DNA of 59,110 nt from Lachnospiraceae bacterium (GCA_009774625.1 VSOB01000010.1:1-59110), one strand, 5' to 3'. Shown: positions 1-8,229, numbered from the stretch's first letter. Made by a program: numbers and translations. Notes: a model not told the origin generated them from the letters alone.

Positions 1-109
1 AAGAGACATTTTTAATATCCTTAGTAAATTTTTGACATAACCACTGTCCATGCGCTGACTTTATCCGTCATATTCACAAAGCCTGCAACAGAAGCCCCGG
101 ACATTATTG

Positions 110-1069
110 TTATTTCTGCAGAAGATGCACCGCAAATCCTGATACTTCCTCTTTCAGATACACAGCCGTCATTTTGCCGTCCTTATATTTGGCTGTCTCC
201 TGATCCACCGAAATGCCCATTACCTCCAGATAATTCACTGCTCTTTCCATATTGTTGGTGCCGATGGCAATATGACCCTTTGCACCCAGATACGGTGTTT
301 TCATTGCTTCGATATAAGAGCCTGCAAAGACAGAGCTGTTACCGGATTTTCCGGCAAAACCAAAGGCCTTGGCAAAGAAACCGGCTGTTTTTTCCGCTTC
401 CGCTTCGTTTTCACAGTTGATGCCCACATGCTTTAACTCAAATCCCAGCACCGTCATAACCGCTTCTCTTGTCAGTGTTTCGATCTTGTCAAATTCTTTG
501 TTTTTAACAAGGTCGCCGCTTACCATCCAGCTTCCGCCGCATGCAATGATCCTGGGAAATGCCAGATATTCCCCTATATTTTTTTCATTGATGCCGCCGG
601 TGGGCATAAATTTCAGATTCACATAAGGAGCTGCCATTGCCTTGATTGCTTTTAATCCGCCGGAAGCCTCTGCCGGAAAAAATTTCACCACATCCAACCC
701 CAGTTCCATCGCCCCTTCCATCGCAGAAGGATTGTTGCAGCCGGGCGTCATCGGCACACCTTTTTCGATGCAGTACTTCACAACCGTCGGATTAAAACCG
801 GGGCTTACTATAAACTCTGCGCCTGCGCCTATGGCACGCTCCGCCTGCTCCACTGTCAGGACAGTTCCCGCACCCACCAGCATCTCCGGAAATTTCTCCT
901 TCATGATCCGGATGGATTCTTCTGCCGCATCCGTGCGGAAAGTCACCTCCGCCACCGGAAGGCCGCCGCTGCAGAGTGCTTTTGCCACCGGCTCTGCATC
1001 TGCCACATCATTCAGCACCACCACCGGAACGATTCCCAGTTTTTGAATTTTTTCCAATACAGCATTCAT
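110..1069 (-). CDS. KDPG/KHG aldolase fused to a C-terminal VOC (glyoxalase-like) domain
   Basis: Class I aldolase that would cleave 2-keto-3-deoxy-6-phosphogluconate to pyruvate and glyceraldehyde-3-phosphate, or act on 4-hydroxy-2-oxoglutarate. Residues 1-205 are a full KDPG aldolase: E41 in AEVTFRT and the Schiff-base lysine K129 in DVVKFFPAE match E45 and K133 of the E. coli enzyme, and GAGTV and PTGGI phosphate-loop motifs are present. The protein is 319 residues, about 110 longer than a normal aldolase. The extra part (about 212-317, starting KHVGINCENEAEAEK) has the beta-alpha-beta pattern of a VOC domain and no aldolase residues. The ATG follows AAAGGAG. It is the last gene of the uronate operon seen here, 23 bp after kduI. 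The VOC half may be regulatory or structural; its role is unknown. Confidence 0.88.
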   Translation of the reverse strand: MNAVLEKIQKLGIVPVVVLNDVADAEPVAKALCSGGLPVAEVTFRTDAAEESIRIMKEKFPEMLVGAGTVLTVEQAERAIGAGAEFIVSPGFNPTVVKYCIEKGVPMTPGCNNPSAMEGAMELGLDVVKFFPAEASGGLKAIKAMAAPYVNLKFMPTGGINEKNIGEYLAFPRIIACGGSWMVSGDLVKNKEFDKIETLTREAVMTVLGFELKHVGINCENEAEAEKTAGFFAKAFGFAGKSGNSSVFAGSYIEAMKTPYLGAKGHIAIGTNNMERAVNYLEVMGISVDQETAKYKDGKMTAVYLKEEVSGFAVHLLQK

Positions 1070-1092
1070 GTTTTTGTCTCCTTTTCTGAACC

Positions 1093-1959
1093 TTATCGTA
1101 AATTTTGATTCTCTACAGCGTCCATATCGTTAAACGCCTGATTTTCACCTGCCATTCCCCAGATAAAGGTATAGGCGCGGGTACCGCAGCCGCAGTGGAT
1201 CGACCAACTGGGGGAAATCACTGCTTCCTCGTTCCTCATGACGATATGCCTTGTCTCCGACGGCTCTCCCATATAATGCATCACAAAGGCATCCTCAGGC
1301 AGATCAAAATACAGATACACTTCCATACGTCTGTCATGGGTATGACAGGGCATACTGTTCCATACACTTCCCGGCTCCAGAGCCGTCATCCCCATAACAA
1401 GCTGACAGCTATCCACCTGGCCCGGCAGAATATACTTACAGATAGTTCTGTGATTGGACTCTTCCAGAGTACCCAGCTCTACTTTATTTTCCGGCTTCAC
1501 AATCACCACATCCGTTTCGCCGCTCTCCTGGCCCTCCGGTCTGATCAGCACCGTAGGATATGCGGTATGAGCCGGCGTACTGTTCAGATAAAATCTGGCC
1601 GGATTTCCTGCATCTTTGCTGGCAAATATGATCTCTTTGCTGCCCATGCCGATGTACATGCCCTCTCTGCTTTCCACCGGATATTCTCTCCCGTCCACTG
1701 TTATGATGCCTGCCCCGCCGATGTTGATTACACCCATTTCTCTTCTCTGCAGAAAATACTCTGCTTTGAGCGCATCTCCGGCAGTCAGGGCAATCGGTTC
1801 ACCGGGCACTGCGCCGCCTACAATGATTCTGTCAATATGACTGTAAACCAGTTTGATTTCCCCCGGTATGAACAAATCCTGAATCAAAAACTCTTCCCGC
1901 AGGCGCTCCGTCGTATAATGCATCACATCTTTGGGTGATGCTGCCGTCCTGATTTCCAT
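1093..1959 (-). CDS. kduI: 5-dehydro-4-deoxy-D-glucuronate isomerase (KduI)
   Basis: Cytosolic cupin-fold isomerase that converts 4-deoxy-L-threo-5-hexosulose uronate, the product of pectin or glycosaminoglycan lyases, to 2,5-diketo-3-deoxygluconate. The 288-residue protein is close to the usual 278-280. The H-x-H-x4-E metal motif is visible in CHTHDRRMEVY and a further histidine occurs in SWSIHCGCG; these correspond to the zinc ligands of the family. The frame stays open 29 codons upstream, but an ATG preceded by GGAAAGGATGAGG and starting MEIRTAASPKDV fits family N-termini, so that start is chosen. The gene begins 8 bp upstream of the neighbouring aldolase stop in reading order, so the two are tightly coupled. 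The next enzyme, KduD, is not in the window. Confidence 0.92.
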   Translation of the reverse strand: MEIRTAASPKDVMHYTTERLREEFLIQDLFIPGEIKLVYSHIDRIIVGGAVPGEPIALTAGDALKAEYFLQRREMGVINIGGAGIITVDGREYPVESREGMYIGMGSKEIIFASKDAGNPARFYLNSTPAHTAYPTVLIRPEGQESGETDVVIVKPENKVELGTLEESNHRTICKYILPGQVDSCQLVMGMTALEPGSVWNSMPCHTHDRRMEVYLYFDLPEDAFVMHYMGEPSETRHIVMRNEEAVISPSWSIHCGCGTRAYTFIWGMAGENQAFNDMDAVENQNLR

Positions 1960-1966
1960 CTTTTCC

Positions 1967-2623
1967 TCATCCTTTCCTGTTTTCTTTTGTCTCTGTGATC
2001 CGCTTACAAAGCCTTTCCACATAAGCCGCCGCTTCCTCCCAGGCATCCCGTTTCACCAGCTCTCCCGGAATCAGATTGCTGCCGATACCCACACCGATAA
2101 AACCGGCCTTGAAAAAATCTCCGATGTTATCCTGATTGACACCGCCTACTGCTACATACTGAGTGCCGTCAAAAGGACCCTGCAGACTTCTGATATATGA
2201 CATGGGCATATCTCCTGCCGGAAACAGTTTCATGATATCATAGCCATATTCCAGACAAATACCCACATCCGTAGGGGTCAATACTCCCGGCAGCAGAGGA
2301 ATATCCCGCTTTCTGCAATACTCCAGTGTCACCTGCGCCACATTCGGGGTCAGAAAAAACTGTGCTCCGGCCTCCTGTGCGGCTCTGCACCTTTCCTCAT
2401 TGATCACCGTACCGGCTCCCACATACACCTGATCTCCCAATGCATCCCTGAGCATTGTGATCTGCTTTGCTCCTTCAGGCGTATTCATTGCTACTTCAAA
2501 CATCCTGATTCCGCCCTGATACACCGCTTTTGCATAAGAAACTGCTTTCTGTGTGGGTACATTGCGCAGAATGGCACAGATTTGATTGTTTTGTAAGATT
2601 TTTTTCATTCCGTTTTCTTCCAT
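1967..2623 (-). CDS. eda: KDPG/KHG aldolase (stand-alone)
   Basis: A second class I 2-keto-3-deoxy-6-phosphogluconate / 4-hydroxy-2-oxoglutarate aldolase, 218 residues, the normal size of the family. E43 in FEVAMNTPEG and the Schiff-base lysine K132 in IMKLFPAGD are the catalytic pair, and GAGTV and AVGGV phosphate-binding loops are conserved. It lies directly downstream of the KDG kinase and would cleave that kinase's product. The start ATG lies about 13 bp after AGGAGG; an internal ATG at residue 6 (MKKILQ) is a possible alternative. The operon also carries the larger VOC-fused aldolase, from which this copy differs strongly in sequence, so recent tandem duplication is unlikely and the two may differ in stereo- or substrate preference. 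Confidence 0.88.
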   Translation of the reverse strand: MEENGMKKILQNNQICAILRNVPTQKAVSYAKAVYQGGIRMFEVAMNTPEGAKQITMLRDALGDQVYVGAGTVINEERCRAAQEAGAQFFLTPNVAQVTLEYCRKRDIPLLPGVLTPTDVGICLEYGYDIMKLFPAGDMPMSYIRSLQGPFDGTQYVAVGGVNQDNIGDFFKAGFIGVGIGSNLIPGELVKRDAWEEAAAYVERLCKRITETKENRKG

Positions 2624-2659
2624 CGCCCTGTCCTGCCTCCTGTAATCTCTTAAACGATA

Positions 2660-3640
2660 TTAACGATAAATCTCTCCCTGCACCTTCCCGCTTTCCTCTG
2701 TCCCGTATTTGGCCGCCAGAATACGTTTCATACTGTCACGGGCAGGATAACCCTCAATATCTCCATAGCTTTCAGTTGCCAGCGCCCCTGCAATTGCCGC
2801 CATTTCTCCTGCTTCCCGCACACTCTTTCCTTCCAGCAGACCGCACAGAAATCCTGCATTGAAAGCATCTCCGGCTCCGATAGGATCGACCGGCTCACAT
2901 GGATGGGGAGGGATCTGATGCCCTCCGCTCCGATCTGCCACATAAGCGCCCTGACTGCCGTTTTTTATGGCAAGACAGGAAGCCTGTGTGTGCCTGAAAA
3001 ATGCTTCTGCAATTTTTTCCTGTTCCCTGGTTTTGAAGAGAACCTCTGCCTCTTCCAGTCCCAACAGCAGGATATGAGACTGCTCCGCCAGCCTTCGCAG
3101 AACCGGTCCGTAATCCTGTCCTTTCCAGAGCTTTCGTCGGATATTGGGATCAAAGCTAATCTTAAGACCGGCCTCCTGCGCTGCCTCTGCCGCCTTTTCT
3201 GTCAATCTCCTGCAGCTTTGTGACAAAACAGGAGTGATACCGGTCAGATGCAGAATCCTTCCGCCTGCAAACATGGTTGGTGACAGCATATCCTCTGTCA
3301 TATGGCTGGCCGCCGAATTTTCTCTGTAGTAAAATACACTGGTTTCTTTTCCCCGCAGAACCTGTTTAAACATCACACCTGTGGGATGCGCTGCATCAAA
3401 CCGGACCAGACTGGTGTCCACGCCTTCTGCCCGGATACTGTTGTTGACAAAATAGCCCAGCTCATCATCCCCCAGGCTGCTGACAAAAGCGGCACTGTGT
3501 CCCAGCTTGCAGACGCCAATGGCAAGATTGCTCTCCGCCCCTGCAATACGCAGTTCATAATCTCTGATATAATGCAGATATCCATTGCTTTTCGGCGTCA
3601 TAGCCGCCATCGTTTCTCCGATTGTTATAATTTCCGACAT
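2660..3640 (-). CDS. kdgK: 2-keto-3-deoxygluconate kinase, PfkB family
   Basis: Ribokinase/PfkB-type sugar kinase that phosphorylates 2-keto-3-deoxygluconate to KDPG. The 326-residue protein has the N-terminal substrate region GETMAAMTP, the mid-domain N-x-A-x-G pattern in AGAESNLAIGVCKLG, and the C-terminal PfkB signature DPIGAGDAFNAGF (around residues 253-265) that holds the catalytic Asp and the anion hole. The frame is open 23 codons further upstream, but the ATG after AAGGAAAGG gives MSEIITIGE, the family N-terminus. It sits between tctA and the stand-alone aldolase, which would use its product. Fructokinase or other PfkB specificity cannot be excluded by sequence alone, but the context with kduI and two KDPG aldolases makes KDG the best substrate. 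Confidence 0.9.
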   Translation of the reverse strand: MSEIITIGETMAAMTPKSNGYLHYIRDYELRIAGAESNLAIGVCKLGHSAAFVSSLGDDELGYFVNNSIRAEGVDTSLVRFDAAHPTGVMFKQVLRGKETSVFYYRENSAASHMTEDMLSPTMFAGGRILHLTGITPVLSQSCRRLTEKAAEAAQEAGLKISFDPNIRRKLWKGQDYGPVLRRLAEQSHILLLGLEEAEVLFKTREQEKIAEAFFRHTQASCLAIKNGSQGAYVADRSGGHQIPPHPCEPVDPIGAGDAFNAGFLCGLLEGKSVREAGEMAAIAGALATESYGDIEGYPARDSMKRILAAKYGTEESGKVQGEIYR

Positions 3641-3732
3641 ATCTGTGCCTTTCCTTTTTTTGCCCGCAGCCTGTTTTGAAACTGATTGAAAGCAATCCTG
3701 AGGCTGCATCTTTTGTCCGCTTTATCAATCTG

Positions 3733-5208
3733 TTATGATTTCTTTGCAGTCTTTTTTACCAACGCTTTGATCCTGCCGCCGAACAGAGAAACTACGATCA
3801 GCAGAATAAAGAACCAGCAGATGACAGTATTGAAAAATACAGTAGGGCTTCCGCCGGATTTCAGCAGAGCGGTACGGAAATTCTTTTCTGCCATCGGCCC
3901 CAATATCAGACCCAGGATGGCGGGAGAGGTGGGAATCTTTACCTTACCCAGAAAATATCCTACAACACCTGCAAACAGCATAACCCCTACATCAAATAAA
4001 TTATTCCGCATTGCATAGCTGCCGATTACACAAAGTGCAAAAATAATGGGCGTCAGAATCGTCTTGGGTACACTCAGCACTTTGGTAAACAGTCTGATAC
4101 AGGAAAAGCCCAACAACACCATAATCGTATTGGCAACAAACATTCCCAGGAAAATCGTATATACAAGCACCTTATTGCTCTGGAACAGCATCGGTCCGGG
4201 GGTCAGTCCCTGAATCGTCAAAGCGCCGATCATGATAGCCGCCACCGCATCACCCGGTACACCCAGAGTCAGCATGGGGATCAGCGCACCGCCGGTCACA
4301 CCATTGTTGCCGCCTTCGGAAGCAGCAATCGCATCAGGCGCACCTTTTCCAAACATTTCAGGATTTTTGGAAAATCCTCTTGCAGCATTGTATCCTACAA
4401 AAGAGCCGATGTCCGCGCCGGCGCCGGGTACGATACCGATAAAAGTACCAATCAGACCGGTAACGGAAGAAGTCCGCAGTATCATTTTGAAATCTTCTTT
4501 TGTAGGAAGCAGTCTGGTCACTTTGGTATTTACTTCATCTTTTGAAAAAATATCCTCAATAGATTCAAATGCCTGACTCATGGCAAACAGACCGATCATA
4601 ACAGCAATATACTGTACACCGGATAACAGGTTTACATTATCGGAAAAACGTACATAACTGGTCACGCTGTCGATACCGATGGTAGCCGTCAGGATTCCAA
4701 GAAAACCGCAGATCAGACCTTTTGCCATGTCCTTTCCGGAAATATTGGAAATGATGCACAGACCAAACAATGCCAGCAGGAAAAACTCCGCCGAACTGAA
4801 TTTCAGCGCCAGCTTCGCAAGCTGGGGACTGATCAGCCAAAGACAGATACAGCTTACGATACCTCCCACATAGCTGCCCAGTGTGGCAATACCCAAAGCA
4901 CGTCCCGCTTCCCCTCTTTTGGAAAACTCATACCCGTCTATTGCGGTTGCAGCAGACGCAGGAGTACCCGGTGTATGCAAAAGGACTGCGGAAATGGAAC
5001 CGCCGTAAATAGCTCCCACATAGATACCCAAAAGCATCAGGATCCCGGACGTTGCATCCATACCGAATGTAAGAGGCAGCAAAAGAGCGACTCCCATCGT
5101 TGCCGTCAGGCCGGGAAGCGCACCGATACAGATACCTGCCGCAACTCCCACAACCATATATAAAAGAATGATCGGATTAAATGCCGACTGTAATACTTCC
5201 ATTAACAT
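3733..5208 (-). CDS. tctA: Tripartite tricarboxylate transporter large membrane subunit TctA
   Basis: Large integral membrane subunit (491 residues, about a dozen hydrophobic segments) of a TctABC secondary transporter that takes substrate from a periplasmic or lipid-anchored binding protein. The family signature near the N-terminus, GALPGLTATMGVALLLP, is present, and a related internal motif IGIVPGAGADIGSF appears near residue 255, reflecting the two-fold pseudo-symmetry of the family. The ATG follows GGAGGGAACACT. It comes 11 bp after tctB and 92 bp before kdgK in the same operon. Tct systems classically import citrate-like tricarboxylates; here the surrounding genes suggest an acidic sugar or uronate derivative, which is an inference from context only. 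Confidence 0.93.
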   Translation of the reverse strand: MLMEVLQSAFNPIILLYMVVGVAAGICIGALPGLTATMGVALLLPLTFGMDATSGILMLLGIYVGAIYGGSISAVLLHTPGTPASAATAIDGYEFSKRGEAGRALGIATLGSYVGGIVSCICLWLISPQLAKLALKFSSAEFFLLALFGLCIISNISGKDMAKGLICGFLGILTATIGIDSVTSYVRFSDNVNLLSGVQYIAVMIGLFAMSQAFESIEDIFSKDEVNTKVTRLLPTKEDFKMILRTSSVTGLIGTFIGIVPGAGADIGSFVGYNAARGFSKNPEMFGKGAPDAIAASEGGNNGVTGGALIPMLTLGVPGDAVAAIMIGALTIQGLTPGPMLFQSNKVLVYTIFLGMFVANTIMVLLGFSCIRLFTKVLSVPKTILTPIIFALCVIGSYAMRNNLFDVGVMLFAGVVGYFLGKVKIPTSPAILGLILGPMAEKNFRTALLKSGGSPTVFFNTVICWFFILLIVVSLFGGRIKALVKKTAKKS

Positions 5209-5219
5209 AGTGTTCCCTC

Positions 5220-5684
5220 CTATATTGCAAACAAGCCGAAATCAACAGGTACATTCAGCAGGAATTTGAACACGCCGTAGATCGCTGCCGTACAAATCAC
5301 CGAAATGAGCAGCGTGATCAGAGGATTTTTCCTTGCAAACCACTGGATAAATCCAAACAGCATCACTGCCGTGGAAATGAGAAAACCCAAAAATCCCAGA
5401 ACAGCCACATACACCACAAGCGCCGCCATCGTAATATAGACTCTTTTGGTACCTTCCGTCCACATTTCTATGGGAGTGTCCTCCTCCGGTTTGGTCCTGA
5501 GCGCTTTAATCAGCAGGCCGATTGCGGCAATAATCATCAATGCCGCCACTGCCATCGGCCACAATCCCGGACCCGGTACGCCGGTACCGTATGCTTCCGC
5601 TGTCGGATAAGCCGCACATACAATGATTACATATATGCCGATTGCCATGACGATAACAGAAGAAATAATATTTCCTTTTTTCAT
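5220..5684 (-). CDS. tctB: Tripartite tricarboxylate transporter small membrane subunit TctB
   Basis: Small membrane subunit of the TctABC transporter, 154 residues with four predicted membrane segments (IISSVIVMAIGIYVIIV, LWPMAVAALMIIAAIGLL, YITMAALVVYVAVLGFLGF and a C-terminal pair around LITLLISVICTAAIYGVF). The PGPGLWPMAVA segment is typical of TctB. The frame is open 21 codons upstream, but the ATG preceded by TTACGGAGGAATTTC gives MKKGNIISS and is clearly the start. A terminator-like hairpin lies between tctC and this gene, so it probably receives only read-through transcription, keeping membrane subunits below the binding protein. Its partners are TctA downstream and TctC upstream. Confidence 0.9.
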   Translation of the reverse strand: MKKGNIISSVIVMAIGIYVIIVCAAYPTAEAYGTGVPGPGLWPMAVAALMIIAAIGLLIKALRTKPEEDTPIEMWTEGTKRVYITMAALVVYVAVLGFLGFLISTAVMLFGFIQWFARKNPLITLLISVICTAAIYGVFKFLLNVPVDFGLFAI

Positions 5685-5776
5685 TGAAATTCCTCCGTAA
5701 CTCTCTCTTGTCTTATCAAACAAGATTCGGTAAACAAAAGAAAGCATGTTTCACAGACTTTCTTTTGTCATGAAGT

Positions 5777-5811
5777 AAAAAATCAGCGAAGAAGCATACT
5801 CCCTCGCTGAT
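5777..5811 (-). terminator. Intercistronic hairpin with T-run between tctC and tctB
   Basis: On the minus strand an 8-bp perfect stem, ATCAGCGA paired with TCGCTGAT across a 14-nt loop, is followed at once by six T residues. It lies 40 bp after the tctC stop and about 90 bp before the tctB start. This is an intrinsic-terminator shape placed inside the operon, and would allow more tctC mRNA than tctBA mRNA. Confidence 0.75.
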
Positions 5812-5850
5812 CTTATAAGCTGCTTGTCCCAACAACTACCTATGATTTTC

Positions 5851-6900
5851 TTACTGAACCTTTAATCCAAGGTCATTTACAAGGCCCGTGTATACCTCCA
5901 GGTCTTTCTTGATACGCTCTTCGAATGTAGCGCCGTCCAGGATTTCAATTACATTGTTGGAATTGTCCATAAACTCTTTGAAAGCATCGGATTCTGCTGC
6001 TGAGCTGAATGCCGCATACAGAGCATCCACTACCTCATCCGGTGTATCGGCCGGAACACCCAGTCCTCTCCATGTACCAAGCACCGCATCATAGCCGCTT
6101 TCCTTACATGTAGGTACATCCGGGATGGATTCCAGACGATTGTCGCTCATAACTGCCAGCACCTTAAGGTCGCCGCTCTCCACATAGCTTGCAACCTCTG
6201 CATAAGAAACTGCCACTGCGTCAATGTGTCCGCCCAGCAGGTCTGTGATTGCGCCTGCCGCACCGTCATATGCCACATGCTTAAACTCTGTGCCTGCTGT
6301 CTTTGCCAGACCTGCTGCTGCCAAATGCCAGATCGCACCGTTACCGGAATTGCCCATCTGCAGTTCATTGCTCTTGCTATATTCAATCAGATCTTCCAAT
6401 GTGGAAAACCGGTCATCATCAGATTTTACGGTAATAGCCGAACATGCACTGTTTACCATCATAATCGGTTTAAACATGGAATAAGTCAAACCTGCGTTGG
6501 TTCCCATCGCTTCCAGTGTGGTCAGCTCCACAGTAATCATCGTAACGGTAGTTCCGTCAGCCTTTGCCGTAGCGCCTGCCAGCATACCGGTAGCGCCGCC
6601 TGCCCCTGAACGGTTTTCCACTGTTACGTTTTTGAAAGAGCCTTTTGCCGCGTCTGCCAAAGCTCTCATTACGGTATCCGTACCGCCGCCTGCATCATAA
6701 GGTACAATACAGGTGATGGATTCACCGGATAAATCTGCACCGCCCGCCGGTGCTGCCGCAGCATCTCCGCTGCCTGAGGATTCTGCAGCAGGTGCATCTC
6801 CTGCCGGTGCGCTGCCGCCGTCAGAGTTGCCGCAGCCAACCAGCATAGTGGCAACCATAGCTGCTGTCAATACTGTTGACAATAATTTTTTTACCTTCAT
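5851..6900 (-). CDS. tctC: Tripartite tricarboxylate transporter substrate-binding lipoprotein TctC
   Basis: Extracytoplasmic solute receptor of the TctABC system. It has a lipoprotein signal peptide (residues 1-22) with lipobox LVGC and lipidated C23, then an Ala/Gly/Ser-rich linker to about residue 58 and a Bug/TctC two-lobe binding domain containing IVPYDAGGGTDTVMRALA and VENRSGAGG, both hallmark loops of the family. Length 349 residues is normal for a lipid-anchored member. The ATG follows CAGGAGGAG. It is the first gene after the triple-operator promoter, and is separated from tctB by a terminator-like hairpin. The ligand is not evident from sequence; the operon suggests a uronate-derived keto acid or an unsaturated uronate. 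Confidence 0.93.
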   Translation of the reverse strand: MKVKKLLSTVLTAAMVATMLVGCGNSDGGSAPAGDAPAAESSGSGDAAAAPAGGADLSGESITCIVPYDAGGGTDTVMRALADAAKGSFKNVTVENRSGAGGATGMLAGATAKADGTTVTMITVELTTLEAMGTNAGLTYSMFKPIMMVNSACSAITVKSDDDRFSTLEDLIEYSKSNELQMGNSGNGAIWHLAAAGLAKTAGTEFKHVAYDGAAGAITDLLGGHIDAVAVSYAEVASYVESGDLKVLAVMSDNRLESIPDVPTCKESGYDAVLGTWRGLGVPADTPDEVVDALYAAFSSAAESDAFKEFMDNSNNVIEILDGATFEERIKKDLEVYTGLVNDLGLKVQ

Positions 6901-6963
6901 TTGTTCTCCTCCTGTTTCTGATTGGGAATTGCCCTTTTCCCTGTTTGAATGCTTTGCATTCTA

Positions 6964-7036
6964 GTTTCACATTGTGAAACGACATTTCATTATATGAAAT
7001 ATAATTTCATTATATCGAATTTATGCATGATGTCAA
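6964..7036 (-). promoter_or_regulatory. Consensus sigma-A promoter with three 17-bp operator dyads at 20-bp spacing
   Basis: On the minus strand the -35 hexamer TTGACA (7036-7031) and the -10 hexamer TATAAT (7014-7009) are both perfect consensus with a 16-bp spacer, giving a start near 7002. Three 17-bp dyads begin at 6964, 6984 and 7004, exactly 20 bp apart: GTTTCACATTGTGAAAC (perfect about one centre base), ATTTCATTATATGAAAT (perfect 7-3-7) and ATTTCATTATATCGAAT (one degenerate arm). The third overlaps the -10 box and the other two lie downstream of the start site. This is the layout of a strongly repressed, cooperative operator. The regulator is not in the window; an IclR/KdgR-type or GntR-type repressor responding to a KDG-like inducer is a guess from the pathway. 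Confidence 0.8.
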
Positions 7037-7189
7037 GTTAGTTTCCCGCAGGGTTCATGATCTTCTACTATTTTACCTAATTTTTTACTGCTTTTTTGTT
7101 TATTTTTACAGCATTCCTCTTATTCACTGTTGCTTCTACTATACATATCTTCATATCAGATCTCATCAAACCTTTTCGGATCTGGCTGT

Positions 7190-7241
7190 AAAAAAAGCAG
7201 AGCCGCTGTTATTGCCCGCAGTTCTGCCTTACGGCTCCGCT
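7190..7241 (-). terminator. Intrinsic terminator downstream of the 2-hydroxyacid dehydrogenase gene
   Basis: Reading the minus strand, AGCGGAGCCG pairs with CGGCTCTGCT (one G-U pair) over a loop of about 26 nt that can fold further, and is followed by seven T residues. It sits 28 bp past the dehydrogenase stop. A short T-run also follows on the plus strand, so some bidirectional activity is possible. Confidence 0.75.
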
Positions 7242-7268
7242 TTTATCTATTCTCCGGCAGCCGGAAAT

Positions 7269-8225
7269 TCATGTAACAATATTTCTGTCCTTACCCTGCA
7301 GATATGCCTCCACATTCCGGCATACTTCTTCTACAATACGGGTTCTGGCTTCGGTTGTCGCCCAGGCCATATGAGGTGTAATCAACAGCCTGTTGCTGTC
7401 CTGTATCCTTCCCAGCAAATTGTCAGAGGTAATCGGCTCCTTCTCCAGTACATCCAGTCCTGCCCCGGCTATCTCTTCATTTTGAAGCGCCCAATACAAA
7501 TCCGAATTGTTAATCACCGGACCCCTGGCTACATTCAGCAATATAGCAGTCCGTTTCATTTTTTCCAGCGCTTTTTTGTCAATCAGCCCTCTCGTCCTCT
7601 CACTGAGCGGACAATGAAGAGACAAAACATCGGACGATGCAAGCAGCGTATCCAAATCCACCCGCTCATAGTCCGTGCAGGTACTCTTACCGGATGCGGA
7701 ATAAAAGATCACACGGCATCCAAACGCCTGCGCAATGGCAGCGACTTTTCTGCCAATGTGTCCCATCCCCACGATGCCCCATGTTTTTCCGGTCAGCTCA
7801 GTAAAAGGCAGATCAAAATTGGAAAACCGATCCTGTGCGCCGTATGCACCGCTCTTGACATACTCATCATAATGTCTGAGATGCTCCAGAAGATAGAACA
7901 GCATGGCAAAGGTATGCTGACTGACCGCATCCGTACAGTAATCCACCACATTGGCCACTTTGATCCCTCTGCTCCTGCAGTACTCCAGATCCACACAGTC
8001 ATACCCGGTGGCAAACAGACAAATCAGCTTTACAGAAGCCGCATCTTTTAATGTCTCTTCCACCAGCGGCGCCTTATTGCTCATAATGATCTCCGCATCC
8101 TTCACCCGCTCAGCCACCTGATGCCGGACAGTATTGCCATAAACCATTACATCACCGAACCGTTCAAAACAACTTACATCAATATCGGTCCCCAGACTGT
8201 TTCGTTCCAAAATCACAAGTTTCAT
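7269..8225 (-). CDS. D-2-hydroxyacid dehydrogenase (NAD-dependent; glycerate/hydroxypyruvate type)
   Basis: Cytosolic NAD(P)-dependent reductase of 2-keto acids, 318 residues. The Rossmann motif is WGIVGMGHIGRKVA, and the catalytic Arg, Glu and His lie in LNVARGPVIN, GLDVLEKEPI and LITPHMAWAT, the standard R/E/H triad of the family. The DCVDLEYCRSRGI segment resembles hydroxypyruvate/glycerate dehydrogenases more than D-lactate dehydrogenases, but the exact substrate cannot be fixed. It starts 4 bp after the pgi stop with only a weak GAAGAGA site, so it is probably translated by coupling with pgi in one transcript, and ends at a strong terminator. Confidence 0.88.
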   Translation of the reverse strand: MKLVILERNSLGTDIDVSCFERFGDVMVYGNTVRHQVAERVKDAEIIMSNKAPLVEETLKDAASVKLICLFATGYDCVDLEYCRSRGIKVANVVDYCTDAVSQHTFAMLFYLLEHLRHYDEYVKSGAYGAQDRFSNFDLPFTELTGKTWGIVGMGHIGRKVAAIAQAFGCRVIFYSASGKSTCTDYERVDLDTLLASSDVLSLHCPLSERTRGLIDKKALEKMKRTAILLNVARGPVINNSDLYWALQNEEIAGAGLDVLEKEPITSDNLLGRIQDSNRLLITPHMAWATTEARTRIVEEVCRNVEAYLQGKDRNIVT

Positions 8226-8229
8226 ATTA

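Noticed and set aside
21..104. A 27-residue minus-strand reading frame after the VOC-fused aldolase
   Set aside because: It has no ribosome-binding site, no recognisable motif and a low-complexity-free but ordinary sequence; most likely chance, although the next operon gene may lie just past the left edge.
7023..8051. A 342-residue plus-strand open frame antisense to the hydroxyacid dehydrogenase
   Set aside because: It is a shadow of that gene, has no starting site or family pattern, and is full of Cys/His/Pro strings typical of antisense translation.
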